Source: Paracoccaceae bacterium
GTDB lineage: Bacteria; Pseudomonadota; Alphaproteobacteria; Rhodobacterales; Rhodobacteraceae
Reading direction: 5' to 3'
NCBI GenBank assembly: GCA_018647275.1
Contig: JABGTH010000012.1
Span: forward strand, 1 to 9,676
DNA: 9,676 nucleotides
Numbering within the stretch: position 1 is the first letter of the stretch; every line of letters begins with the position of its first letter. Under the pieces are notes generated by a model that was not told the DNA's origin, ran no database searches, and saw only the letters and a list, made by a program, of their open reading frames with translations. Of the stretch, positions 1 through 5,886 are shown in pieces. Made by a program: the position numbers and the translations under genes.

Positions 1-542
1 CGATGTGGGCGCTCGTAATCCCCCGGCCATGATGTGTCCGATAGGATATCCCAGCCATTGTCATTGGCGGCCTTCAACGCCGCCGCCATGCTGTCTTCAT
101 AGATCGCACCTTCGCGCACCACCTGCGCACCCAAGCCGCGCAATCGATCAGCAAAAACTTCGGGCACCGATTCGGCAATATAAACAACGGCCGATGCACC
201 AAAGGCCGATGCGCCCGCCGCGACCGACATACCATGGTTGCCAGCACTAGCCGTTACATATGTACGACCCTTAGCGCGTCCTGCTTTGGCATCATGTGCA
301 ATCACATATGCAGCACCCAGTGCCTTAAAACTGCCCAGCCCCATACGATTGCGCTCGTCCTTGATCCAAACGGATGCAACGCCCAAATCATTAGCCAAGC
401 TGACCACATCATGAAGCGGAGTTTCTGCTGCCTCAGGGCAGCGTTGGATCAGGTCTGCAACGGATTGGTGATCGATGCTGGGCACTGGAACATCGTCCAA
501 ACCAGATACATGTGTGCGGGGGGTGTTTTGAAAAATGTCCAT
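1..542 (-). CDS. PLP-dependent ammonia-lyase-like enzyme (diaminopropionate/threonine ammonia-lyase type), 3' end missing
   Basis: The first 180 residues of a fold-type II pyridoxal-phosphate enzyme are visible; the rest lies beyond the left edge. Members eliminate ammonia from amino acids such as diaminopropionate, serine or threonine to give 2-oxo acids in the cytoplasm. SFKALGAAY carries the likely Schiff-base lysine (K73) and TASAGNHG (97-104) is the phosphate/substrate loop. WIKDE at 59-63 and the later SDTSWPG resemble diaminopropionate ammonia-lyases (TTDGNHG and DTAWEGY in the E. coli enzyme, from memory). The ATG at 542 is the first start after an in-frame stop and puts the lysine at the usual distance, but no Shine-Dalgarno sequence precedes it. 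It lies 113 bp downstream of the molybdenum enzyme genes on the same strand and may be co-transcribed or have its own promoter. The family is clear; the substrate is not. Confidence 0.82.
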   Translation of the reverse strand, partial: MDIFQNTPRTHVSGLDDVPVPSIDHQSVADLIQRCPEAAETPLHDVVSLANDLGVASVWIKDERNRMGLGSFKALGAAYVIAHDAKAGRAKGRTYVTASAGNHGMSVAAGASAFGASAVVYIAESVPEVFADRLRGLGAQVVREGAIYEDSMAAALKAANDNGWDILSDTSWPGDYERPH

Positions 543-655
543 ACGTCAAACGACGATGATTTAAACCAAGCGTCAAGTGATTTTATGCCCCCCCACAGGT
601 CGTTCTTGGACCATGCAACGCGTTGGCCCTATCCCAATAAGGCCAACGCTGATTT
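543..655. other. Intergenic gap upstream of the PLP enzyme gene
   Basis: This 113-bp gap separates two minus-strand genes. It holds a strong hairpin next to the upstream gene's stop codon (620-649). It also holds two TTGACG hexamers on the minus strand, at 576-571 and 549-544. The first could be a -35 element, but no convincing -10 box lies 16-18 bp downstream, so I do not call a promoter. Confidence 0.5.
620..649. terminator. Hairpin after the molybdopterin subunit gene, possible terminator
   Basis: The arms GCGTTGGCC (620-628) and GGCCAACGC (641-649) pair perfectly over 9 bp around a 12-nt loop, starting 7 nt after the stop codon of the minus-strand gene. The only T-run next to the stem (TTTTT at 653-657) lies on the 3' side for plus-strand transcripts. 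For the minus-strand transcript, the direction of the genes, the run is on the 5' side as A residues. The structure therefore looks like a transcript-end or processing hairpin for the leftward operon, but not a textbook intrinsic terminator in that direction. Confidence 0.45.
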
Positions 656-2908
656 TTATACGAAATCGATAAACTTGTTCATCGGCATTTCGCGAATACG
701 TTGGCCCGTTGCCGCAAAGATCGCATTGGACAATGCAGCGGCGGCTGGTGGAACCATGGGTTCGCCTATGCCACGCACGTGATCACCGTTTTCCAAACCT
801 GCTACCTCAATCTTTGGCGATTGATACATCCGTAAAGATTCAAACGTATCAAAATTCTCCTGCTCAGTCATACCATCAGAATAGGTGATCTCAGACATGA
901 TAGCATGGCCTAAAGCCCAGTTGACACCGCCCTGTACCATGTTTTCAAACATGTTCGGATCAACCACTTTGCCAACCTCGGCCGCAACCCAAACCTTGTC
1001 TAGCTTGATGCCGTCATCTGTATTGGTCACCTCAACGACCTCGGCCACAGCCACACCAAAGGACATGCAAAAACCAACGCCGCGTCCTTTTTTGGGTGCC
1101 AAAGGTGCGCCCCAATTGGACATTTCAGCGACCTTTTCCAATACCTTACGCGATGGTTCATGCCAGCACAGACGCAAGCGTTCTTCCATCTGGTCAGCAC
1201 CAGCTGCGTGGATAAGTTCATCCAAAAACACGTCGTGGAAAAATCCGTTTGTGGAGGCGCCAACGGAACGCCAGCTTGAGATCGGCGCAAGCTCTGGCGC
1301 ACGATAACCTGTGATCCGGTAGTTTGGAATGCTCAGTGGTTGTTCCCATGCGCCCGCAACAATCTGCGTATCTGGCCCCGGAAGGGACAGACCCTGACGG
1401 CCCATTTGACTGGCAACCACGGACGGCATCGCGATTCCCAAATCCATCGTTTCGACTTGACCATTTTTAACACTGCCGCGCCCGCGTCCCATAGCGATTT
1501 GGCGGGTGTCGTCGTGCGCCATATCTTCTTCACGTGAGTAGGTCAGCTTAACCGGAATACCCGGCATTTGCATCGCAACTTCAGTGGCTTCTTTCACTAT
1601 ACGGTCTTCAAGGCGGTGACCAAAACTGCCACCCATCATCAAAACATGCACGTGCACATCATCAAAATCGACGCCTGTCACCTTTGACACGTTGGTCTGA
1701 ACGAAACGCGGTATTTGCGTACCTGTCCATACGTCCACACGATCCTCAGACACTTCAACCACTGCACTGATAGGCTCAAGCGGTGCGTGCGCCAGATAGG
1801 GTGCGCGGTACTCGGCTTCGATCACATCTGCGCCGTCCAATGCAGCAACGACATTGCCATCATCGCGTTGGCGGCTGTCTTGTTGATCGTCGTTAAAGCT
1901 ATCGGACAGTGCCTGCCAATGCGCATCCATTTCGGCGGGATACGGCGCTGCTCCCCACTCGATCTCAACAGCATTCGCGGCTTGAATTGCACGCCACGTG
2001 TTGTCGGCCACAACGGCAACGCCGCCCGTGATAGGGAGCACCTTTTGAACGCCGCGCATCGCTTTCGCTTCGGTATCATCAAAGCTGATCATTTCACCAC
2101 CACGACGTGGGTTAGTGCGCACCATCGCATGCACCATACCGTCACGTTTGAAATCGATGCTATAGGCTTGGGTGCCTGTAGATTTTGCAACTGTATCATA
2201 ACGTTGGTGTTGTTTTCCCAAAATGCGCCATGTGTTTGGATCGCGCAAAGCGACGTCTTCTACTGGGTCTAAGGTCGCAGCAATCGCGGCTAAGTCTTCA
2301 TAGCGAATTTCAGTGCCATCTGGCGTGATCACCTTGCCGGATTTTGTCCTCAGATCAGCAACGGCGATATCTGTCTTTTCAGCTGCCGCCATTTTGAGCG
2401 TTTCACGGGCGACAGCACCAGCTACGCGCAGTTTTTCGTATGAATCTGGAACGGTTGTTGAGCCACCAGTAATCTGCATACCAGCAAATTTCATCATTGA
2501 ATCCATGACCGCACGGGTCGTGTTCGCTGCAAAGCTATCATCTGTCGGGGCAAAGGGTGCCCCATCTGCCCCAAGGGCCGTGTTATAATAAGCTTTGTCT
2601 GGCATGCCCGGATCAACATTTATCTGATCCAATTCAACATCTAACTCTTCAGCTATAAGAATGGCCTGGACTGAATACGCGCCCTGCCCGCTGTCCGCCC
2701 GTGGCGTGATTAGAGTGATGCCAGACGCATCAATTTTCACATAGGCTGTTAGTGCGGCTTCGCCTTCTGGCAGGCCATTTAACAACGGGTTCGCATAAGG
2801 TGTTTTGTAGCGGTAAACGCCGAATGCAACTCCGCCGACGATGGCAGCGGAGCCGGTTAAAAAAGAGCGGCGGGCGATTGTTTTGATTTTTCCCATGGAT
2901 TTAGGCAT
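656..2908 (-). CDS. Molybdopterin-binding subunit of a xanthine-dehydrogenase-family oxidoreductase (IorB-like), with Tat signal
   Basis: This 750-residue large subunit of a molybdenum hydroxylase matches the isoquinoline 1-oxidoreductase beta/aldehyde oxidase type in length and motifs. Such enzymes hydroxylate aldehydes or N-heterocycles using water. Residues 12-19 (ARRSFLTG) followed by a hydrophobic stretch form a twin-arginine export signal, so the complex probably works in the periplasm. SGQGAYS near residue 75, AHAPLEP near 374 and MGGSFGHR near 428 are cofactor-domain motifs. GIGEP near the C-terminus holds the expected catalytic glutamate (E716). The gene overlaps the iron-sulfur subunit gene by 8 bp (ATGCCTAA), implying translational coupling. 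Other possible starts are GTG at 2911 and ATG at 2896; all keep the Tat motif. No FAD subunit gene is adjacent, as is usual for the two-subunit IorAB type, so electrons probably pass to a cytochrome or quinone. Substrate unknown. Confidence 0.92.
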   Translation of the reverse strand: MPKSMGKIKTIARRSFLTGSAAIVGGVAFGVYRYKTPYANPLLNGLPEGEAALTAYVKIDASGITLITPRADSGQGAYSVQAILIAEELDVELDQINVDPGMPDKAYYNTALGADGAPFAPTDDSFAANTTRAVMDSMMKFAGMQITGGSTTVPDSYEKLRVAGAVARETLKMAAAEKTDIAVADLRTKSGKVITPDGTEIRYEDLAAIAATLDPVEDVALRDPNTWRILGKQHQRYDTVAKSTGTQAYSIDFKRDGMVHAMVRTNPRRGGEMISFDDTEAKAMRGVQKVLPITGGVAVVADNTWRAIQAANAVEIEWGAAPYPAEMDAHWQALSDSFNDDQQDSRQRDDGNVVAALDGADVIEAEYRAPYLAHAPLEPISAVVEVSEDRVDVWTGTQIPRFVQTNVSKVTGVDFDDVHVHVLMMGGSFGHRLEDRIVKEATEVAMQMPGIPVKLTYSREEDMAHDDTRQIAMGRGRGSVKNGQVETMDLGIAMPSVVASQMGRQGLSLPGPDTQIVAGAWEQPLSIPNYRITGYRAPELAPISSWRSVGASTNGFFHDVFLDELIHAAGADQMEERLRLCWHEPSRKVLEKVAEMSNWGAPLAPKKGRGVGFCMSFGVAVAEVVEVTNTDDGIKLDKVWVAAEVGKVVDPNMFENMVQGGVNWALGHAIMSEITYSDGMTEQENFDTFESLRMYQSPKIEVAGLENGDHVRGIGEPMVPPAAAALSNAIFAATGQRIREMPMNKFIDFV

Positions 2909-3359
2909 CACTTAGATTTTTGGCGGCTGTTTTCACAGCAGCGCGGATACGGGGATAAGTACCACAACGGCAAAGGTTTCTGCTCATTGCTTCGTCAATT
3001 TTTTCATCAGTGGGTGCTGGTGTTTCCAGCACAAATGCAGCCGCCGTCATCATTTGACCAGACTGGCAGTACCCACATTGTGCGACCTGATGTTCAACCC
3101 ATGCGGATTGCACTGCATGCATCGCATCAGGTGTGCCAAGCCCCTCAATTGTAACGACTTCTCCAACGATGTCTTCTGCTGCGACTTGGCAGGATTTGAC
3201 CGCTTCACCGTTCATATGAACGGTGCAGGCACCACACTGGGCAATGCCGCACCCGTACTTTGGGCCAGTGATCCCTAACTCGTCGCGCAGCACCCAAAGA
3301 AGGGGCATATCGGATTCAACATCGATGTCGTACTGGGTGCCGTTAACGGTAATTTTCAT
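2901..3359 (-). CDS. [2Fe-2S] subunit of a xanthine-dehydrogenase-family oxidoreductase (IorA-like)
   Basis: This 152-residue electron-transfer subunit partners the downstream molybdopterin subunit. The N-terminal plant-ferredoxin-like domain binds one [2Fe-2S] cluster through C37, C42, C45 and C57 (CGIAQCGAC then C). The C-terminal helical domain binds the second through C95, C98, C130 and C132 (CGYC and CRC). All eight ligands are present and the length is normal for CoxS/IorA proteins. I chose ATG 3359 because GAGAGG lies 9 nt upstream and the protein then begins MKITVNGTQY, as in the family. An upstream in-frame start would add 17 unlike residues. It has no export signal of its own and probably crosses the membrane bound to the Tat-tagged large subunit. 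The 304-bp gap upstream suggests that this gene begins its own transcription unit. Confidence 0.95.
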   Translation of the reverse strand: MKITVNGTQYDIDVESDMPLLWVLRDELGITGPKYGCGIAQCGACTVHMNGEAVKSCQVAAEDIVGEVVTIEGLGTPDAMHAVQSAWVEHQVAQCGYCQSGQMMTAAAFVLETPAPTDEKIDEAMSRNLCRCGTYPRIRAAVKTAAKNLSDA

Positions 3360-3445
3360 CGCAAGAAGCCTCTCAATTGGGTTGCTTGAGATATATGTAT
3401 CCAGGGCCAAAAAGCCACCCCGCCGTAGCGTCTCGAGACAAAGTC

Positions 3446-3458
3446 AATTGTGCGTTCG
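3446..3458 (+). promoter_or_regulatory. Half-site related to the 3550-3582 palindrome
   Basis: AATTGTGCGTTCG matches the pattern of the palindrome arms (AACTGTGCAATTCG) with one substitution and one missing base. It lies closer to the start codon of the iron-sulfur subunit gene and may be a secondary binding site for the same regulator. Confidence 0.3.
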
Positions 3459-3476
3459 CCACGATTTTCACGACAA

Positions 3477-3486
3477 ACTGCGCAGT
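3477..3486. promoter_or_regulatory. Perfect 10-bp palindrome ACTGCGCAGT
   Basis: ACTGCGCAGT equals its own reverse complement and shares the ACTGYGCA core with the larger palindrome about 65 bp further from the gene. TGTACAGT at 3500-3507 is a weaker relative. This is an operator-like site upstream of the molybdenum enzyme genes; the binding protein is unknown. Confidence 0.35.
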
Positions 3487-3549
3487 CTGAAAAGTGTTTT
3501 GTACAGTGGCCAAACGCCAAAACAGCCAAAATAGACCCCACAAACGCAA

Positions 3550-3582
3550 AACTGTGCAATTCGACCCACGAACTGCACAGTT
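3550..3582. promoter_or_regulatory. 33-bp interrupted palindrome, candidate operator
   Basis: The left arm AACTGTGCAATTC (3550-3562) and right arm GAACTGCACAGTT (3570-3582) are inverted repeats of 13 bp with one mismatch, separated by 7 bp (GACCCAC). The symmetry and spacing suit a dimeric regulator. No T-run follows on either side, which argues against a terminator. It lies about 190 bp upstream of the iron-sulfur subunit start, far enough to be an activator site. The neighbouring IclR-family protein is the obvious candidate binder, but that is inference. Confidence 0.5.
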
Positions 3583-3663
3583 GGTCACCTCATCAGAGGC
3601 AACGATAATTCATAAATTTTCAACCCTGGTTTCAGCGTTAACCTTCGTAAAAATGGGCTTAAT

Positions 3664-4779
3664 TTAGAATTCGACGACAGCGCGAATAGATTTACCAGCA
3701 TGCATCAATTCAAAGCCTTCGTTGATTTGATCAAGGGTCAACTTGTGCGTAATCATTGGATCGATCTCGATCTTGCCATTCATGTACCAATCAACAATTT
3801 TTGGAACGTCTGTGCGGCCTTTGGCACCACCAAAAGCAGTTCCGCGCCATGTACGGCCAGTGACCAATTGGAACGGGCGTGTTGAGATTTCAGCGCCAGC
3901 TGGTGCCACACCGATGATGATGCTTTCGCCCCAACCTTTGTGTGATGCTTCAAGCGCTGTTCGCATAACGCCAACGTTGCCGGTTGCATCAAACGTGTAA
4001 TCTGCGCCGCCGCCTGTCAATTCAACAAGGTGCTCAACCAGATCGCCTTCAACTTTGGTTGGGTTCACAAAATGGGTCATGCCAAAACGTTTGCCCATCT
4101 CAATACGGTCATCATTCAGATCGACACCAACGATTTGATCCGCCCCCGCAAGACGCAAGCCCTGAACAACGTTCAAGCCGATACCGCCCAAACCGAAGAC
4201 GATAGCCTTTGAACCGATTTCAACTTTGGCCGTGTTGATAACCGCACCGATACCAGTTGTTACGCCACAACCGATGTAACAGATTTTGTCAAATGGAGCG
4301 TCTTTGCGGACCTTCGCCAATGCGATCTCTGGAACAACTGTGTGGTTCGCGAAAGTAGAGCAACCCATGTAGTGGTGGATCGGTGTGCCATCCAACATCG
4401 AAAAACGTGTAGAACCGTCTGGCAACAAGCCTTGGCCCTGTGTGCTGCGCACTTTTTGGCAAAGGTTGGTTTTAGGGTTCAAGCAATATTCGCATTCGCG
4501 GCATTCTGGTGTGTAAAGTGGGATCACGTGATCGCCAACTTCCAAAGACGTCACGCCTTCGCCGATTTCGATCACGATGCCTGCGCCCTCGTGGCCCAAG
4601 ATTGCAGGGAAGATCCCTTCAGGGTCATCGCCTGAACGGGTAAATTCGTCTGTGTGGCATAGGCCTGTTGCTTTGATTTCAACCAAAACTTCGCCTGCAC
4701 GTGGACCGTCAAGATTCACTTCCATCACCTGAAGTGACTGACCTGCTGCGACTGCAACTGCTGCACGGGTGCGCATCAT
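3664..4779 (-). CDS. S-(hydroxymethyl)glutathione dehydrogenase / class III alcohol dehydrogenase
   Basis: This 371-residue zinc-dependent NAD enzyme closely resembles class III alcohol dehydrogenases, which oxidise the glutathione adduct of formaldehyde to S-formylglutathione and can reduce S-nitrosoglutathione. Catalytic zinc ligands C41, H63 and C171 are present, as are structural zinc ligands C93, C96, C99 and C107. R111 in CQKVRSTQG corresponds to the arginine that class III enzymes use to bind glutathione adducts (Arg115 in the mammalian enzyme). GLGGIG (196-201) and D220 form the NAD site. ATPFQ-like family core RPFQLVTGRTW is also present. ATG 4779 has AGGAG 8 nt upstream; a second ATG follows directly. 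The partner S-formylglutathione hydrolase gene is not in this window. It lies 95 bp downstream of the IclR-family gene on the same strand. Confidence 0.95.
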   Translation of the reverse strand: MMRTRAAVAVAAGQSLQVMEVNLDGPRAGEVLVEIKATGLCHTDEFTRSGDDPEGIFPAILGHEGAGIVIEIGEGVTSLEVGDHVIPLYTPECRECEYCLNPKTNLCQKVRSTQGQGLLPDGSTRFSMLDGTPIHHYMGCSTFANHTVVPEIALAKVRKDAPFDKICYIGCGVTTGIGAVINTAKVEIGSKAIVFGLGGIGLNVVQGLRLAGADQIVGVDLNDDRIEMGKRFGMTHFVNPTKVEGDLVEHLVELTGGGADYTFDATGNVGVMRTALEASHKGWGESIIIGVAPAGAEISTRPFQLVTGRTWRGTAFGGAKGRTDVPKIVDWYMNGKIEIDPMITHKLTLDQINEGFELMHAGKSIRAVVEF

Positions 4780-4874
4780 ATGCGTATCTCCTGTTATTTA
4801 TTGAATAGGAACCGCTGGTCCATTGTTGCAATCTTTGGCGAACACCAAGGGGTGTTGTCAACAGATCGACATCC
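4780..4874. other. Gap between the IclR-type gene and the alcohol dehydrogenase gene
   Basis: This 95-bp minus-strand leader holds the alcohol dehydrogenase ribosome-binding site (AGGAG, 8 nt before ATG 4779), a TTGACA hexamer and an adjoining inverted repeat. A second weak promoter pair can be read on the minus strand, TTGCAA with TATTCA 18 bp downstream. I see no terminator hairpin directly after the IclR-type gene. Confidence 0.4.
4841..4861 (-). promoter_or_regulatory. TTGACA box with adjoining inverted repeat upstream of the alcohol dehydrogenase gene
   Basis: On the minus strand a consensus -35 hexamer TTGACA (4861-4856) runs directly into a perfect 6-bp inverted repeat with a 4-nt centre. 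On the plus strand the repeat reads AACACC (4841-4846), AAGG, GGTGTT (4851-4856). The repeat would cover the spacer between the -35 and -10 boxes, a common repressor position. The -10 region at the expected distance (CAAAGA) is poor, so the promoter call is weak. Confidence 0.35.
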
Positions 4875-5651
4875 TCAAGTAAGCAACAAGTCCGATAATT
4901 TTTCTGCAGCTGATTTTAGCGTGCCGATATTTTCAGTGATTTTAACCAAGTTGTTTCGCTGCAAAGGCGAATGTGCTGACAATGTAGACACAAGGCGTCC
5001 TTGGTCATCCACGATAGCAACAGCCACCGCAACCATGCCGTACATGAATTCCTCGTCATCCGTGGAATAACCACGTTTGCGCGTTTTACTAAGTTCAGCC
5101 TTGAGGGCTGCAACATCGGTAATTGTCTTGCTGGTGTGCTGTTCCAGTTTATGGGTCGCAAGGTAGCGATCCAAGTATCGTGGGTTCAACGAACTGAGGT
5201 ACATTTTACCAGAAGCCGTGCAGTGTAACGGCACTCTGGTCCCTACTGGCAACTGAATGCGCAGCGGCCATTTGGTTTCGATCCGCTCAAGATACACCAT
5301 GTGTTCGCGGTCTGGGACCGAGATGTTGCAGGTCTCATCCATCTGTTCGACAACTTCGGTCAAGATGGACAGGCGCAGGGTGCGTAGGCGTTGTGAGCTA
5401 AGCGTATTCACTGAAAGGCGGCGCAGGCGTGGACCTGGTCCATAAGACCGTCCATCGATGTCGCGCTGTAGGAAACCTTCTTCTTCGGCGGTGTTAAACA
5501 GTCGGTGCACAGTGGGTTTTGGTAGGCCCAACGCCTCGACCAAACCGGCAGGCGTTACAGGGACGCCTGCACGTGCGACTTCTTCCAACAGTAACAATAG
5601 CCGTAAGTTTGTTGGAATCTGTCCTTTTTGGTCGGCCATATCGTTTGGCAT
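4875..5651 (-). CDS. IclR-family transcriptional regulator
   Basis: This 258-residue DNA-binding regulator has the standard IclR layout. An N-terminal winged helix-turn-helix spans roughly residues 14-70, with the recognition helix in LPKPTVHRLF (43-52) followed by EEEGFLQRD. A C-terminal effector-binding domain spans about 85-255, with the conserved TASGK at 145-149 and a GYSTDDEE segment. Family members commonly control aromatic, glyoxylate, sugar or alcohol catabolism genes, often neighbours or divergent genes. ATG 5651 is preceded by AGGGCGAG at suitable spacing; an internal ATG at 5639 has no such site. It is transcribed away from the GMC dehydrogenase gene and sits between the two metabolic arms, so it probably regulates one or both and itself. 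The effector is unknown. Confidence 0.93.
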   Translation of the reverse strand: MPNDMADQKGQIPTNLRLLLLLEEVARAGVPVTPAGLVEALGLPKPTVHRLFNTAEEEGFLQRDIDGRSYGPGPRLRRLSVNTLSSQRLRTLRLSILTEVVEQMDETCNISVPDREHMVYLERIETKWPLRIQLPVGTRVPLHCTASGKMYLSSLNPRYLDRYLATHKLEQHTSKTITDVAALKAELSKTRKRGYSTDDEEFMYGMVAVAVAIVDDQGRLVSTLSAHSPLQRNNLVKITENIGTLKSAAEKLSDLLLT

Positions 5652-5668
5652 TCACTCGCCCTATCTGG

Positions 5669-5690
5669 TTGGCACCAGCCATAGTGCCAA
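5669..5690. promoter_or_regulatory. Inverted repeat 18 bp upstream of the IclR-type start, candidate autoregulatory operator
   Basis: TTGGCAC (5669-5675) and GTGCCAA (5684-5690) are perfect 7-bp arms around 8 bp. The site overlaps a smaller repeat CTGGT/ACCAG (5665-5669, 5674-5678). Its place just upstream of the regulator's start codon fits self-repression, which is common in the IclR family. The sequence differs from the AACTGTGCA repeats, so the two may have different binders. Confidence 0.4.
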
Positions 5691-5744
5691 TTAAGATGTA
5701 AGTGCAACCGAGATCCATGGTGAGATCAAAGCTATCAAGTATGG

Positions 5745-5754
5745 AACTGTGCAG
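5745..5754 (+). promoter_or_regulatory. Copy of the AACTGTGCAG half-site
   Basis: AACTGTGCAG is identical to ten bases of the right arm of the 3550-3582 palindrome, read on the minus strand from 3582. It is followed by CGCAG and lacks a full inverted partner, so it may be a single half-site. Its occurrence in the divergent IclR/GMC promoter region suggests common control of the two arms. Confidence 0.3.
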
Positions 5755-5874
5755 CGCAGCAGCCTGAAGTACGGCACCCCAGTGACGCCCGCTCACTATC
5801 AATTAATGATACTTTTATTATCAAAAATTAGAAGTATTTTAAATTCTACCTGTATAGACTTAATTGTGACAATC

Positions 5875-5879
5875 AGGAG
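5875..5879 (+). promoter_or_regulatory. Ribosome-binding site fixing the GTG start of the GMC dehydrogenase
   Basis: AGGAG lies 7 nt before GTG 5887. The reading frame is open further upstream (to about 5749), but the added residues are unlike any GMC protein and lack such a site, so the GTG is preferred. Confidence 0.8.
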
Positions 5880-5886
5880 TATCCTT

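Larger units (their letters stand above)
3360..3663. other. 304-bp regulatory gap upstream of the iron-sulfur subunit gene
   Basis: No gene is supported here; the short open frames have no family resemblance. The gap contains a cluster of operator-like repeats: a 33-bp interrupted palindrome at 3550-3582, a related copy at 3446-3458, a perfect palindrome ACTGCGCAGT at 3477-3486, TGTACAGT at 3500-3507, and a second perfect palindrome GTCTCGAGAC at 3430-3439. A minus-strand TTGACT (3445-3440) could be a -35 element, but I cannot find a good -10 partner. No clear terminator follows the alcohol dehydrogenase gene that ends at 3664. Confidence 0.6.
5652..5886. other. Divergent regulatory region between the IclR-type and GMC dehydrogenase genes
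   Basis: This 235-bp gap must carry promoters for both directions. It contains an inverted repeat beside the IclR-type start (5669-5690), a copy of AACTGTGCAG (5745-5754) shared with the 3550-3582 palindrome, and a very AT-rich stretch (5801-5880, 18 G/C in 80 bases) next to the GMC gene. Small inverted repeats in that stretch are ATACTT/AAGTAT (5809-5814, 5832-5837), TAGAA/TTCTA (5829-5833, 5844-5848) and ATTGTGACAAT (5863-5873). I cannot assign -35/-10 boxes with confidence. Confidence 0.6.

Noticed and set aside
234..782. 182-codon plus-strand open frame across the PLP gene and the gap
   Set aside because: It is antisense to the PLP enzyme and to the end of the molybdopterin subunit gene, with no family motifs.
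1715..2272. 185-codon plus-strand open frame
   Set aside because: It lies wholly antisense to the molybdopterin subunit gene, shows no recognisable domain and reads as low-plausibility sequence rich in Cys and His; it is a shadow of the real gene.
3550..3582. Interrupted palindrome as an intrinsic terminator of the alcohol dehydrogenase gene
   Set aside because: It lies about 80 bp past the stop codon, has no following T-run on the minus strand, and its arms recur elsewhere as half-sites, which fits an operator better.
3356..3588. Short minus-strand open frames in the gap upstream of the iron-sulfur subunit
   Set aside because: They overlap the operator-like repeats, lack convincing ribosome-binding sites and resemble no known protein; a non-coding regulatory gap explains the region better.
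5749..5886. N-terminal extension of the GMC dehydrogenase by 46 residues
   Set aside because: The extension falls in the AT-rich promoter region and does not resemble GMC proteins, and GTG 5887 has an AGGAG at ideal spacing.
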